This document shows, one piece after another, positions 8,091-14,583 of a stretch of 64,000 nucleotides of DNA; the stretch's first letter is position 1, and every line of letters starts with the position of its first letter. The notes beneath the pieces are model-generated. The model was not told the DNA's origin. It did not search any database and saw nothing but the letters and a program-made list of their open reading frames with translations. Origin of the DNA: Nitrobacteraceae bacterium AZCC 1564. Its GTDB lineage: Bacteria; Pseudomonadota; Alphaproteobacteria; Rhizobiales; Xanthobacteraceae. The DNA lies in the NCBI GenBank assembly GCA_036924835.1, contig JBAGRR010000001.1, forward strand, positions 1-64,000. Direction: 5' to 3'. A program made the position numbers and the translations under genes.

Positions 8091-8761
8091 AGGTCCAGCA
8101 GAGTACGCTTAACTCTTCCGATCACTTCGAAATCAGACTTCCGCTTGATGAACTGCGGCTTATGGGTGGGGTTTGTGGAGTAAGGCGCTAGGTAGGAGGG
8201 CGGACCAGCCTGCCACATCTTGTAGGTGGTCTTGCCAGCGATCTCGAAGATGTAATAGCGGCCGCTCTTCAGGTCCGTGTCTGCCTTGTTGACAACGATG
8301 ATCGAGCCGGGAGGCGATATCCGGTCCATGGAATCGGCATCATCCTCAACCTTCAACGCGATGAATTCGCCATGGCCGAGCCCGGAAAACGTCATCCACT
8401 TGATTTCGTCTGGCGGCAGCTGGGACACCGGCATCTTTAATCGACCAGCCGTAACACGCTCGAGCAGGGGCACGCGCTGCAGCTCCCGCGATCGGGCTGG
8501 TGCGGGCGGTTGGATTTCCCGCGTGTGCGCGATCAGTAGCCCGGGTGGCGTGTCATTGAAATATTTCGCAAATTCTCGAAGCTTGGGAAGGGGAATATTC
8601 TGAGTGTTCTTGGGCGGCGCTTTGGGGTCGACATTCGCCATCCGGCTCAGCTGGGTGGTCGTCACGCCGGTGGCATCCGCTACCTTCGTGCGCACGCCAT
8701 GCCCGCCAGCGTCGAGCTTGGCGGCCAACCATTTCTTATTTTCAAAGTCTAAGTTACTCAT
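8087..8761 (-). CDS. LexA/CI-like repressor with S24 autocleavage domain
   Basis: 224 aa starting MSNLDFENKKWLAAKL; an upstream in-frame extension was rejected because it would cover the operators. The N-terminal 60 residues form a helix-turn-helix (VADATGVTTTQLSRMANVD). The C-terminal half is a peptidase S24 domain. It has the Ala105-Gly106 cleavage site in ERVTAGRL, nucleophile Ser144 in DADSMD and general base Lys181; the 37-residue Ser-Lys spacing equals that of LexA. RecA-stimulated self-cleavage and therefore DNA-damage induction is expected. It should bind the palindromic operators at PL and PR. Its own promoter has a weak -35, suggesting activation by bound repressor. Confidence 0.92.
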   Translation of the reverse strand: MSNLDFENKKWLAAKLDAGGHGVRTKVADATGVTTTQLSRMANVDPKAPPKNTQNIPLPKLREFAKYFNDTPPGLLIAHTREIQPPAPARSRELQRVPLLERVTAGRLKMPVSQLPPDEIKWMTFSGLGHGEFIALKVEDDADSMDRISPPGSIIVVNKADTDLKSGRYYIFEIAGKTTYKMWQAGPPSYLAPYSTNPTHKPQFIKRKSDFEVIGRVKRTLLDL

Positions 8762-8770
8762 ATTGTTACT

Positions 8771-8848
8771 ATTCGCGAATATCGCAAATAAATATATAGC
8801 GACTATCGCAAATATCGCTTGACGTAAAATTGCGATTGCCGCAAATAT
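8771..8848 (+). promoter_or_regulatory. rightward early promoter PR with three repressor operators
   Basis: TTGACG (8819-8824), an 18-base spacer and AAATAT (8843-8848). Operator 5 (8828-8846) fills the spacer. Operator 4 (8795-8813) lies 33 bases upstream, and operator 3 (8771-8789) lies just before the repressor start codon, where it could give autorepression. All match ATTTGCG-N5-CGCAAAT with 0-3 changes; the right half CGCAAAT is exact in all three. A leftward -10-like TATATT lies between operators 3 and 4 and may be the repressor's own promoter. Confidence 0.8.
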
Positions 8849-8855
8849 TGCGTCC

Positions 8856-9116
8856 ATGCACATGGACCCAGCCAAATCGATCCTTGACCTCATCGGCTAC
8901 GACAAGGCCGCGGAGATCACTGGCAAGCACATCTCCCGCGTTTACCGGTGGACTTACCCATCTGGCGTGCGGGAAGGGACCGGCGGAATCATTCCGCACG
9001 TCGATGCAATCAAGCTCCTGGCCCATGCGCGCAAGGAAAAGCTCCCTCTCAGTGAAGCTGACTTCCTCAAGGCGCCGTCGGTCGTCACCGTCCCAGAGCA
9101 GCAGGGGGCGGCCTGA
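8856..9116 (+). CDS. Cro-like helix-turn-helix regulator, probably leaderless
   Basis: 86 aa (or 84 from a second ATG at 8862). Residues 7-55 read as a Cro/YdaS-type helix-turn-helix: ILDLIGYDKAAEITGKHISR, then VYRWTYPSGVREGTGGIIP, where the last block places the DNA near the end of the domain. It is divergent from the repressor and is the first gene from PR. The -10 box ends only 7 bases before the ATG and there is no room for a Shine-Dalgarno, so translation is probably leaderless. Expected to repress the CI-type promoter and favour lytic growth. Confidence 0.85.
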   Translation: MHMDPAKSILDLIGYDKAAEITGKHISRVYRWTYPSGVREGTGGIIPHVDAIKLLAHARKEKLPLSEADFLKAPSVVTVPEQQGAA

Positions 9117-9124
9117 TGATGCGA

Positions 9125-9385
9125 TCAGTTGTGAAGAAGCATTTTTGTTTTGGGCAGCGGAGTCTCGGTCTCGTTGAGGATTTCCGTTACAGCGTCGACG
9201 ACAAACCGCGAGCTCGACAGCACCGAAGTAATTGGCATCGTGATCTCGACCTGATCGTCCCACTGGCCGTTGCGGGCCACACTGCAATAAATTCTGACGC
9301 AGTCGTCGCCAACGGGCTCTACTTTTCGCGTCACGGTGCAAAAGAACGAAGGTGTTTTCTTTCTTCTTGTTGGAAGTCCCTGCAT
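9125..9385 (-). CDS. hypothetical protein (antisense to the early right operon)
   Basis: 86 aa starting MQGLPTRRKKTPSFFCTV with a GGGGGA Shine-Dalgarno 8 bases before the ATG. The body (RKVEPVGDDCVRIYCSVARN, QWDDQVEITMPITSVLSSSR) has the regular hydrophobic pattern of a real beta-rich protein, while the opposite-strand frame is poor in such pattern. It converges on the cro-like gene with an 8-base gap. Not recognised. Confidence 0.6.
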   Translation of the reverse strand: MQGLPTRRKKTPSFFCTVTRKVEPVGDDCVRIYCSVARNGQWDDQVEITMPITSVLSSSRFVVDAVTEILNETETPLPKTKMLLHN

Positions 9386-9585
9386 TTCGGAAGTCCCCCG
9401 GCGACAATTTACGCGAGAGATAAAAACACACTTCCACAAAAAGCGTCACAAGATTTTCGTCGCATCCGAAACTTTCGATTCCGCGACGCGTCGTGTTCCA
9501 TAGCGGAACATTTTCTCTCTCATCTAGTGCAGCCGTCTGCTCGCGCTGATTGCGCGCGCGCCAATCGTTACGCGAGGCGCGCAGC
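9386..9585. other. intergenic region with an inverted repeat
   Basis: 200 bases between the leftward 86-aa gene and the next rightward gene. It contains the palindrome TGTTCC-N5-GGAACA at 9494-9510, a plausible operator of unknown protein, and GC-alternating sequence near 9550-9580. The upstream ends of two divergent genes meet here, so promoters in both directions are likely, but I see no clear consensus pair. Confidence 0.4.
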
Positions 9586-9894
9586 ATGACAGCCACGATC
9601 ATCGAGATCGTTCCGAATTTTTTACAGAACACCGCTGATACCGATCCAGCGGGTGTGGCGGCCGGCAGTTGTTCCCCTGCGGCTCCGGTCGTCATTTCAT
9701 TTGCGCGTGCGTCGGCTGCGGGAGAGGGGCGGCCCGCAGCCGTACTTGGGGCACATGAGCAAGACTCCGAGCGCGTCATTGATCTTCCATCCTTCCTGCG
9801 CAGCGCTCGATCAGCGCGCGATGACATAAAGCCGGACGGCGCGGCTTCCGTCATCACAATTGAAAACAAGAACATTGCTGGGGTGGAACGATGA
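9586..9894 (+). CDS. hypothetical protein
   Basis: 102 aa starting MTATIIEIVPNFLQN. The low-complexity middle is rich in Ala, Ser and Gly, and the C-terminal part contains RVIDLPSFLRSARSARDDI. The stop overlaps the ATG of the CII-like gene by 4 bases, which argues for a genuine coupled gene. Not recognised. Confidence 0.5.
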   Translation: MTATIIEIVPNFLQNTADTDPAGVAAGSCSPAAPVVISFARASAAGEGRPAAVLGAHEQDSERVIDLPSFLRSARSARDDIKPDGAASVITIENKNIAGVER

Positions 9895-10355
9895 AGCCGC
9901 TAACTGACGCGCAATACGCATTGAAGGCTGCGGTACGTCGTGCAGTGAAGAAGGCCGGCGGCCCGACTGCAGCATCAGAAGTTACTCGCGTCGATGCTGC
10001 GCGTCTATCGCGATATGGTAACCCCGATTGCCCGGAGTTCGCGCCGATCGATGTTTGCTTTGAGCTCGATCGCGCCGCGGGCGACGAGGAAATCACCCGC
10101 GCGCTTGCTGATCTCTTCGACTCGGAAATCATCCGGCGAGACGCGAATACGGCGGCACCGGGCGATTTGAACGGCTCAGCCGCTCGCATTGCCAAGGCCT
10201 CTGGCGACCTAGTCTCCGCATCAATCGAAGCAGCAGCGGATGGCGTCATAACGCCCAGGGAAGCGCAAATCCTCGAAGAAAAGAGAGCGGTGCTTGATGG
10301 CACCGTATCCGACGCGGGCGAAGTCATTCGACCGCTGATGGTGGTTCGCTCGTAA
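9891..10355 (+). CDS. phage regulatory protein, CII/CP76-like
   Basis: 154 aa. The first 70 residues (QYALKAAVRRAVKKAGGPTA, then VTRVDAARLSRYGNP and EFAPIDVCFELDRAAGDEEI) follow the pattern of the phage CII-type regulatory family: an N-terminal helical helix-turn-helix region followed by a dimerisation helix. The C-terminal part is a long helical region (ARIAKASGDLVSASIEAAAD). Expected to act as an early regulator choosing between lysogeny and lysis. It may target the palindrome at 9494, which is speculation. Confidence 0.65.
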   Translation: MKPLTDAQYALKAAVRRAVKKAGGPTAASEVTRVDAARLSRYGNPDCPEFAPIDVCFELDRAAGDEEITRALADLFDSEIIRRDANTAAPGDLNGSAARIAKASGDLVSASIEAAADGVITPREAQILEEKRAVLDGTVSDAGEVIRPLMVVRS

Positions 10356-10390
10356 CAGCGTTTCGCGTTCGCGCGAGAAGGGGGCAGGGA

Positions 10391-10954
10391 ATGCACGATC
10401 CAGTAAGCGGAACGACCCAACTAGAGCGAGATGCCTACATTGCGAAGCGGGAGCGCGCGGCGCGTATCGCGGCTGCTGCGGCGGCTGTTACTCCTCCAGA
10501 GCCGAAGACGCGGCGATATGCGCCGACCGTCAAACTTCCGTCGCTACGGTTTCTCGAAACTCAGAAGGAATGGGCTGAGCGGCAGATGTTGATTCCGATC
10601 CGCACTAAACACAGAGCGCCGAAGATTGAGGTAATCGCCGAGATCGCGCCCGATATCAAAGTCCCAGCCGTGGATTCAATTCAGCGGATCGTCGGGTGCT
10701 ATTACGGGATCGATCGCATTGAAATCATAGGTGTGGCTCGGACGGCGGATATCGTTCTCGCGCGCCAGGTCTCGATGTATCTCGCCAAGAAGATGACCGG
10801 ACTGTCGATGCCGAACATCGGCAAGCGGTTCGGCGGCAAGGATCACACGACCGTTCTCCACGCAGTTCGCAAGATTGAGAAGGTCAAAGCTGAGGATGCG
10901 AAGTTCGCAGCCGAGCTTGATCATCTGAAAGATTTGGTCGGTGGGGCTGTCTGA
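10391..10954 (+). CDS. stand-alone DnaA domain IV (DNA-binding) protein
   Basis: 187 aa without any ATPase domain. Residues 92-165 match the C-terminal DNA-binding domain of DnaA: VDSIQRIVGCYYGI, ARTADIVLARQVSMYLAKKM, MPNIGKRFGGKDHTTVLHAV. The GGKDHTTVLHA signature that contacts the DnaA box is intact (Asp151-His152-Thr153-Thr154). The N-terminal 90 residues are basic and not similar to DnaA domains I-III. It could bind DnaA boxes on host or phage DNA to recruit or compete with host initiation. It lies in the early right operon upstream of the replication gene. Confidence 0.88.
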   Translation: MHDPVSGTTQLERDAYIAKRERAARIAAAAAAVTPPEPKTRRYAPTVKLPSLRFLETQKEWAERQMLIPIRTKHRAPKIEVIAEIAPDIKVPAVDSIQRIVGCYYGIDRIEIIGVARTADIVLARQVSMYLAKKMTGLSMPNIGKRFGGKDHTTVLHAVRKIEKVKAEDAKFAAELDHLKDLVGGAV

Positions 10955-11298
10955 TGGACCTCTTTGAACACGCAGCAGCAATGGAAATCATGCGGCGCGA
11001 TCGCGGGATGGCGCGGGCGACCGATGCGCAGGAGGGGAAGACCCCGGGCTTTTCCGCGCTCGCGTATCGCCACATCCGGAATCTCGCCGAGCAGAACCGC
11101 GAGATCCACATCGATCTGTTTTTGCAGACCTTCAAGATCAAGCCGGAACACCCGAACGCGTTCGGCGCGCCATGGATGAAAGCGAAGCGTGATGGGCTGA
11201 TTGAGGAAATCGGCCGACGGCCTTGCACCGTCGACCCAAACAAGAACGCCCATTCGTATCCGGTTTACCGGTCTCTGATCTGCAAGGTGGCGTCGTGA
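10954..11298 (+). CDS. hypothetical protein
   Basis: 114 aa whose ATG overlaps the upstream stop by one base. It contains KAKRDGLIEEIGRRPCTVDPNKNAHSYPVYRSL at the C-terminus, which looks like a winged-helix wing and tail, and HIDLFLQTFKIKPEHPNAFG in the centre. A DNA-binding role is possible but not established. It is coupled to the next gene by a GTGA overlap. Confidence 0.6.
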   Translation: MDLFEHAAAMEIMRRDRGMARATDAQEGKTPGFSALAYRHIRNLAEQNREIHIDLFLQTFKIKPEHPNAFGAPWMKAKRDGLIEEIGRRPCTVDPNKNAHSYPVYRSLICKVAS

Positions 11299-11576
11299 GC
11301 ACGTTCAAAGAGCCATGGGCGAAACTTCGGAGCAACGGCAAGCACCTAACGCCGAGAGAGCTTGAGTTCGTCCGGAATCAATATCGCTTACAAATCTCAG
11401 CGCGCGAGGTTGCTAAGGCTCTACGGTGCTCGCGCCGTTCGATCTCAATCCATTTTCGCCGGCTCAAGGATGCTGGGGTTAAGCGGCTAGTCGATCAAAG
11501 GCCGCCGATGGTCGAGCGTAAGCCAACTAGCGCACGGTTCTACAAGGGCAACTTTGACCTTGAGGTGTCGGCATGA
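11295..11576 (+). CDS. helix-turn-helix protein
   Basis: 93 aa from a GTG that overlaps the preceding stop (GTGA). The middle, LTPRELEFVRNQYRLQISARE then VAKALRCSRRSISIHFRRL, is a clear helix-turn-helix of the homeodomain/FixJ-like type with the recognition helix SRRSISIHFRRL. The basic C-terminus ends NFDLEVSA. It may be a phage transcription regulator or transposase-type DNA binder. Confidence 0.65.
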   Translation: MSTFKEPWAKLRSNGKHLTPRELEFVRNQYRLQISAREVAKALRCSRRSISIHFRRLKDAGVKRLVDQRPPMVERKPTSARFYKGNFDLEVSA

Positions 11577-12145
11577 GCCCGTGGCCGTTCGGCACCATGC
11601 GCCCGCTCTCATATGACGTCATCATGGCGGACCCGGCGTGGTCCTTTGAGAATTGGTCTGTCGGCGGCAACGCCAAGAACGCCAAGGCACAATATGTTTG
11701 CATGCCGACGGATGACATCTGCGCTCTGCCCGTAGGTCGGCTTGCCCGCGGCGATTGTTGGCTTTGGCTTTGGGCCACTTATCCGATGCTCCCGGATGCA
11801 TTGAAGGTGATGGACGCTTGGGGCTTCCGCTACGTCACCGGCGGCCCATGGGTGAAGCGTGGCCAAACCGGAAAGCTCGCAATGGGTACCGGATACGTTT
11901 TGCGGTCATGCTCGGAGATATTCCTCCTTGGTAAGATGGGCGAGCCCGACACGCTCAACCGCTCAACCCGCAACGTCATCGAAGCACCGCGGCGGGAGCA
12001 TTCCCGGAAACCAGATGAGGCTTACGCAACTTGCGAAGCGCTATTTCCAGCTACCCGCCGGGCTGACCTATTCAGTCGCCAGTCTCGTCCGGGTTGGGAT
12101 GCGTGGGGCAATGAATCTACGAAGTTCGATCAGGTGGCAGCATGA
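11573..12145 (+). CDS. MT-A70-type adenine-N6 methyltransferase
   Basis: 190 aa. Motif IV is ADPAWSF (Asp20-Pro21-Ala22-Trp23), a variant of the DPPW of MT-A70 enzymes. Other blocks typical for phage MT-A70 proteins are WLWLWATYPMLPDALKVMDAWGF, SEIFLLGKMG, RNVIEAPRREHSRKPDEAY and the C-terminal SRPGWDAWGNE. The DPPW to DPAW change is within the variation of the phage branch. The likely substrate is DNA adenine. It overlaps both neighbours by 4 bases, deep in the early right operon. Confidence 0.88.
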   Translation: MSPWPFGTMRPLSYDVIMADPAWSFENWSVGGNAKNAKAQYVCMPTDDICALPVGRLARGDCWLWLWATYPMLPDALKVMDAWGFRYVTGGPWVKRGQTGKLAMGTGYVLRSCSEIFLLGKMGEPDTLNRSTRNVIEAPRREHSRKPDEAYATCEALFPATRRADLFSRQSRPGWDAWGNESTKFDQVAA

Positions 12146-12441
12146 AGGCCAAGGACATTGCAACATCTGCTGCAAACCTCGTTGGAGGCGACCGCAAGGA
12201 AGCCTACGGGGACGTGATGCTCGGGCTGGCCAGGATTGCGCTTCTCTGGAACGGCCTTCTCGCAGTTGCCGGGAAGGCTCCGAAGCGTCCAATCGATGAG
12301 CATGACGTTGCTCAGATGATGGTGAGCCTGAAACAGGCGCGCGCGTACACCGGCCCGGTACGGCTAGACAATCATATTGACGAGGCTGGATGGGCATCGG
12401 TCGCGGGCGAAGCCGCCAGCAGAATGTCGGAGGTGTCATGA
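12142..12441 (+). CDS. DUF6378 family phage protein
   Basis: 99 aa. The pattern GDRKEAYGDVMLGLARIALLWN, then EHDVAQMMVSLKQARAYTGP and HIDEAGWASVAGEAA is typical of DUF6378, a small helical phage family whose arrangement recalls nucleotide-pyrophosphatase (MazG-like) helices. The biochemical role is not known to me. Overlaps both neighbours by 4 bases. Confidence 0.8.
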   Translation: MKAKDIATSAANLVGGDRKEAYGDVMLGLARIALLWNGLLAVAGKAPKRPIDEHDVAQMMVSLKQARAYTGPVRLDNHIDEAGWASVAGEAASRMSEVS

Positions 12442-12659
12442 ACGAGCGAACGCACAATCCGTGGGTGACAGTCCCCGAGTCCGAGGTTCTCGAATGGTGG
12501 AACGCTGGTTGGCATTACGTCGGCCCTGATGCGTCAAATTCGGCATACTCCGTCATGGAGTGGCGCAGCGAGAAGCCGGCCGTTCAGCCTTTCGATGGCC
12601 GCGGTGCTGAGCTGCGCCATATCGCGCGCGCGATTTCGTCCCTGGAAGGCGCTGCATGA
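12438..12659 (+). CDS. hypothetical protein
   Basis: 73 aa starting MNERTHNPWVTVPESEVLEW. Trp-rich N-terminus (WWNAGWHYVGPD) and a helical C-terminus (ELRHIARAISSLEGAA). The ATG overlaps the DUF6378 stop by 4 bases. No function recognised. Confidence 0.65.
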   Translation: MNERTHNPWVTVPESEVLEWWNAGWHYVGPDASNSAYSVMEWRSEKPAVQPFDGRGAELRHIARAISSLEGAA

Positions 12660-12686
12660 CGCCGGAAAAGGTCGAGGAATTCCGGG

Positions 12687-12785
12687 ATGCGGCTCCAGCG
12701 CGGCAAGGTATCGGATGGCAAGCTATCGCCAGAGCGCGCGTTTCTGCGCGGCTGGAACGAGGGCATCGAGTTCGCTGAAAGCTGA
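12687..12785 (+). pseudogene. small phage protein, possibly frameshifted
   Basis: 32 aa from ATG 12687, ending SPERAFLRGWNEGIEFAES, a tail typical of small phage proteins. A different frame opens at ATG 12656 (overlapping the upstream stop by 4 bases, the usual coupling here) and reads MTPEKVEEFRDA before diverging. A single original gene starting at 12656 and broken by a frameshift near 12690 is possible. The 32-aa reading with a GAGG upstream could also be real. Confidence 0.4.
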
Positions 12786-12818
12786 CGAAGATTTTGAATG
12801 AGCCGGAGGAAAAGAAGA

Positions 12819-13106
12819 ATGACGCCTGAACTCGCAAGCAATACCGGCGTGGCCCGAGCCTCCGGATCCGCCGGCAACATCGCGGCCGCTGAACTGAAGC
12901 AGTTCGTGGAGCGAATAGAGCGGCTGGAGGAAGAGAAAAAGGCGATCACGGACGACGTTAAAGAAGTTTTCTCCGAGCTCAAGGGCCGTGGATACGACGT
13001 GAAGGCTGTACGCGAGATCCTCAAGATCAGGAAGCAGGACGCCAACGAGCGCGCCGAGCGGGACGCCCTTCTCGAAATCTACCTGCAGGCTATGGGGATG
13101 ATATGA
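12819..13106 (+). CDS. GapR-like (DUF2312/UPF0335) DNA-binding protein
   Basis: 95 aa from the ATG preceded by GGAGG at 9 bases; an earlier in-frame ATG exists at 12798. The block NIAAAELKQFVERIERLEEE through KAVREILKIRKQDANERAE covers the whole DUF2312 domain. Caulobacter GapR, of this family, is a coiled-coil dimer that binds overtwisted AT-rich DNA and supports chromosome replication. A phage copy directly upstream of the replication gene suggests help in phage replication or takeover of host DNA. It overlaps the next gene by 4 bases. Confidence 0.88.
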   Translation: MTPELASNTGVARASGSAGNIAAAELKQFVERIERLEEEKKAITDDVKEVFSELKGRGYDVKAVREILKIRKQDANERAERDALLEIYLQAMGMI

Positions 13107-14188
13107 GCCATTGGTGGCGCGCTGAAGATACCTCAATCGATCACCCGAAGCTGCTGAAGCTATCGGATGCAATGTTTCGCGCCTGGTACACGCTGAATTG
13201 CGTTGCTTCGGCGAACGACGGTGTCTTACCTTCCACGGAAGATGTTGCTGTCCGTCTGCGGATGAAGCCTGCAAAGGTGGCCGAGTGGATCACCAAGCTT
13301 GTGGCCGCCGGTCTATACGACAACGACAACGGTGTTTTCCGGCCACACAATTGGGGCAAGCGACAGTACAAGACGGACAAGTCCGATCCGACCAACGCGG
13401 AGCGTCAACAGCGTTACCGTGATCGGCACCGTAACGAGCGTAACACCGTTACGCATAACGGTAGTAACGGTGTTACGGTCAAACGACCAGAAGCAGAGCA
13501 GATAACAGATACAGAGCAGAGCAGAGCAGACGCCGCGCCGCCGCCTATCGATGAGGATTTGAAAAAGAGGGCATTCGCATTGGCGACAAGCCTAGCCGTT
13601 CTGTTCAAGGCCCGCGATTGGGCTGTTCCTCCCGGCGACCGCTCTGTCCATTGGCTGCAACAGGGCTACGCGCAGGGCACGGTGTTTAGATCGGTCGAGA
13701 ATGTCCTGAAGCGCGGCAAGCCGATTTCGTCATGGGAATATTTCGACGGGGCAATCCGCGATGAGCACGCAAAGCCTACATCCGTGCCGGTCGGTGCCGC
13801 GAGCGACAAGGTTGTCGACCTGTCTGCGATCAACTGGGACTCGGCCGTCAAGCTCTGGAAAATGAGCTCGTCCATCTGGCCTCGTGGCGTTGGTGGGGAG
13901 CCTGGGACGTATTCGTGCAAATGCCCGGCCAATGTGATCGCGGACAATCTCATCGACCCCGCAACCGGTCGTCACGTCTCAGCGCCACTGGTGTTTGTGC
14001 CACAGGGCACCGAGGAAATGGCCGCGTGGTGCCAGGACTCGCAGGTGAAGGGACGAAAGCCACCGACCGTGTTCGAGTTCGAGGAAGACGGCATCGTTAA
14101 GGCCGGCTCGTTTATGCCGTCACTCGTTCCGGCCGGATACGACCCAACTCGTCAATGCTTCAGCGATCAATCGGAGAATGCGGCATGA
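13103..14188 (+). CDS. phage replication initiator-like protein
   Basis: 361 aa. The N-terminal 100 residues (SHWWRAEDTSIDHPKLLKLS, then FRAWYTLNCVASANDGVLPS and VAVRLRMKPAKVAEWITKLV) are a winged-helix domain like those at the start of phage replication proteins of the DUF1376/O type. It is followed by the Arg-rich NAERQQRYRDRHRNERN, a repeat-rich linker (encoded by the candidate origin) and a C-terminal domain of about 190 residues. No helicase motif is present, so it probably initiates replication and recruits host helicase. Position after GapR-like and DnaA-like genes supports this. Confidence 0.7.
   Translation: MSHWWRAEDTSIDHPKLLKLSDAMFRAWYTLNCVASANDGVLPSTEDVAVRLRMKPAKVAEWITKLVAAGLYDNDNGVFRPHNWGKRQYKTDKSDPTNAERQQRYRDRHRNERNTVTHNGSNGVTVKRPEAEQITDTEQSRADAAPPPIDEDLKKRAFALATSLAVLFKARDWAVPPGDRSVHWLQQGYAQGTVFRSVENVLKRGKPISSWEYFDGAIRDEHAKPTSVPVGAASDKVVDLSAINWDSAVKLWKMSSSIWPRGVGGEPGTYSCKCPANVIADNLIDPATGRHVSAPLVFVPQGTEEMAAWCQDSQVKGRKPPTVFEFEEDGIVKAGSFMPSLVPAGYDPTRQCFSDQSENAA
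13413..13476. other. candidate phage replication origin inside the initiator gene
   Basis: A perfect 13-base inverted repeat, GTAACACCGTTAC (13440-13452) and GTAACGGTGTTAC (13464-13476), is separated by 11 bases. Six GTAAC/GTTAC pentamers occur within 64 bases. The stretch is followed by AGCAG direct repeats (to about 13530). The repeats fall in the flexible linker of the initiator-like protein, as the lambda origin does within gene O. The origin role is inferred. Confidence 0.5.
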
Positions 14189-14397
14189 GGGATATGGGTT
14201 CGTGCGATCGCTGCGCGTTCTGGGACGCTAGGTCGATGAGCGGGCGTGACGGAACATGCCATCGTTACCCTCCGCATCCGGCAGGGCAGTTTGATGCGTA
14301 TCGGGGTTGGCGGGAAACACGTCCTACTGACTGGTGCGGAGAGTTCCAAGAAAAGCCAGCGGCGGCGGCCGGTATATCTGATGAGGTGGCGGCGTGA
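14185..14397 (+). CDS. small Cys-rich (zinc-binding-like) protein
   Basis: 70 aa starting MRDMGSCDRCAFWDARSMSG. Cys residues in SCDRCAFW, TCHRYPPHP and DWCGEF form a CX2C...CX2-H...C pattern compatible with one zinc site. Similar small proteins occur in many rhizobial phages. The ATG overlaps the upstream stop by 4 bases. No function known. Confidence 0.7.
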   Translation: MRDMGSCDRCAFWDARSMSGRDGTCHRYPPHPAGQFDAYRGWRETRPTDWCGEFQEKPAAAAGISDEVAA

Positions 14398-14543
14398 CCA
14401 TCATTGCCGTTTGTTTGACGAGCATGATTGAGAAGAGGGAATTTCCTTGGTGGATTTGGGTCGCGATATTACTGGACTCGATCATGACGCTGCCGAGCGT
14501 TGTTATCGATGCGATGCGGGTGGCTCGATATTTTCTAAACTGA
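14394..14543 (+). CDS. small membrane protein
   Basis: 49 aa from a GTG overlapping the preceding stop (GTGA). MTIIAVCLTSMIEKREFPWW then IWVAILLDSIMTLPSVVIDA: one clear transmembrane segment in the second half. Ends the early operon just before the NusG-like gene. Function unknown. Confidence 0.55.
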   Translation: MTIIAVCLTSMIEKREFPWWIWVAILLDSIMTLPSVVIDAMRVARYFLN

Positions 14544-14583
14544 CGACTTTCAAGGCAAGGCAGCGAGACTGAGGGGTACGACA

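Noticed and set aside
9116-9589. 157-codon rightward frame after the cro-like gene
   Set aside because: Composition is poor in hydrophobic pattern; the opposite strand encodes a better-looking 86-aa protein with a ribosome site.
8769-9875. 368-codon open frame on the minus strand across the cro region
   Set aside because: It would run through PR, the operators and several better-supported genes; composition atypical.
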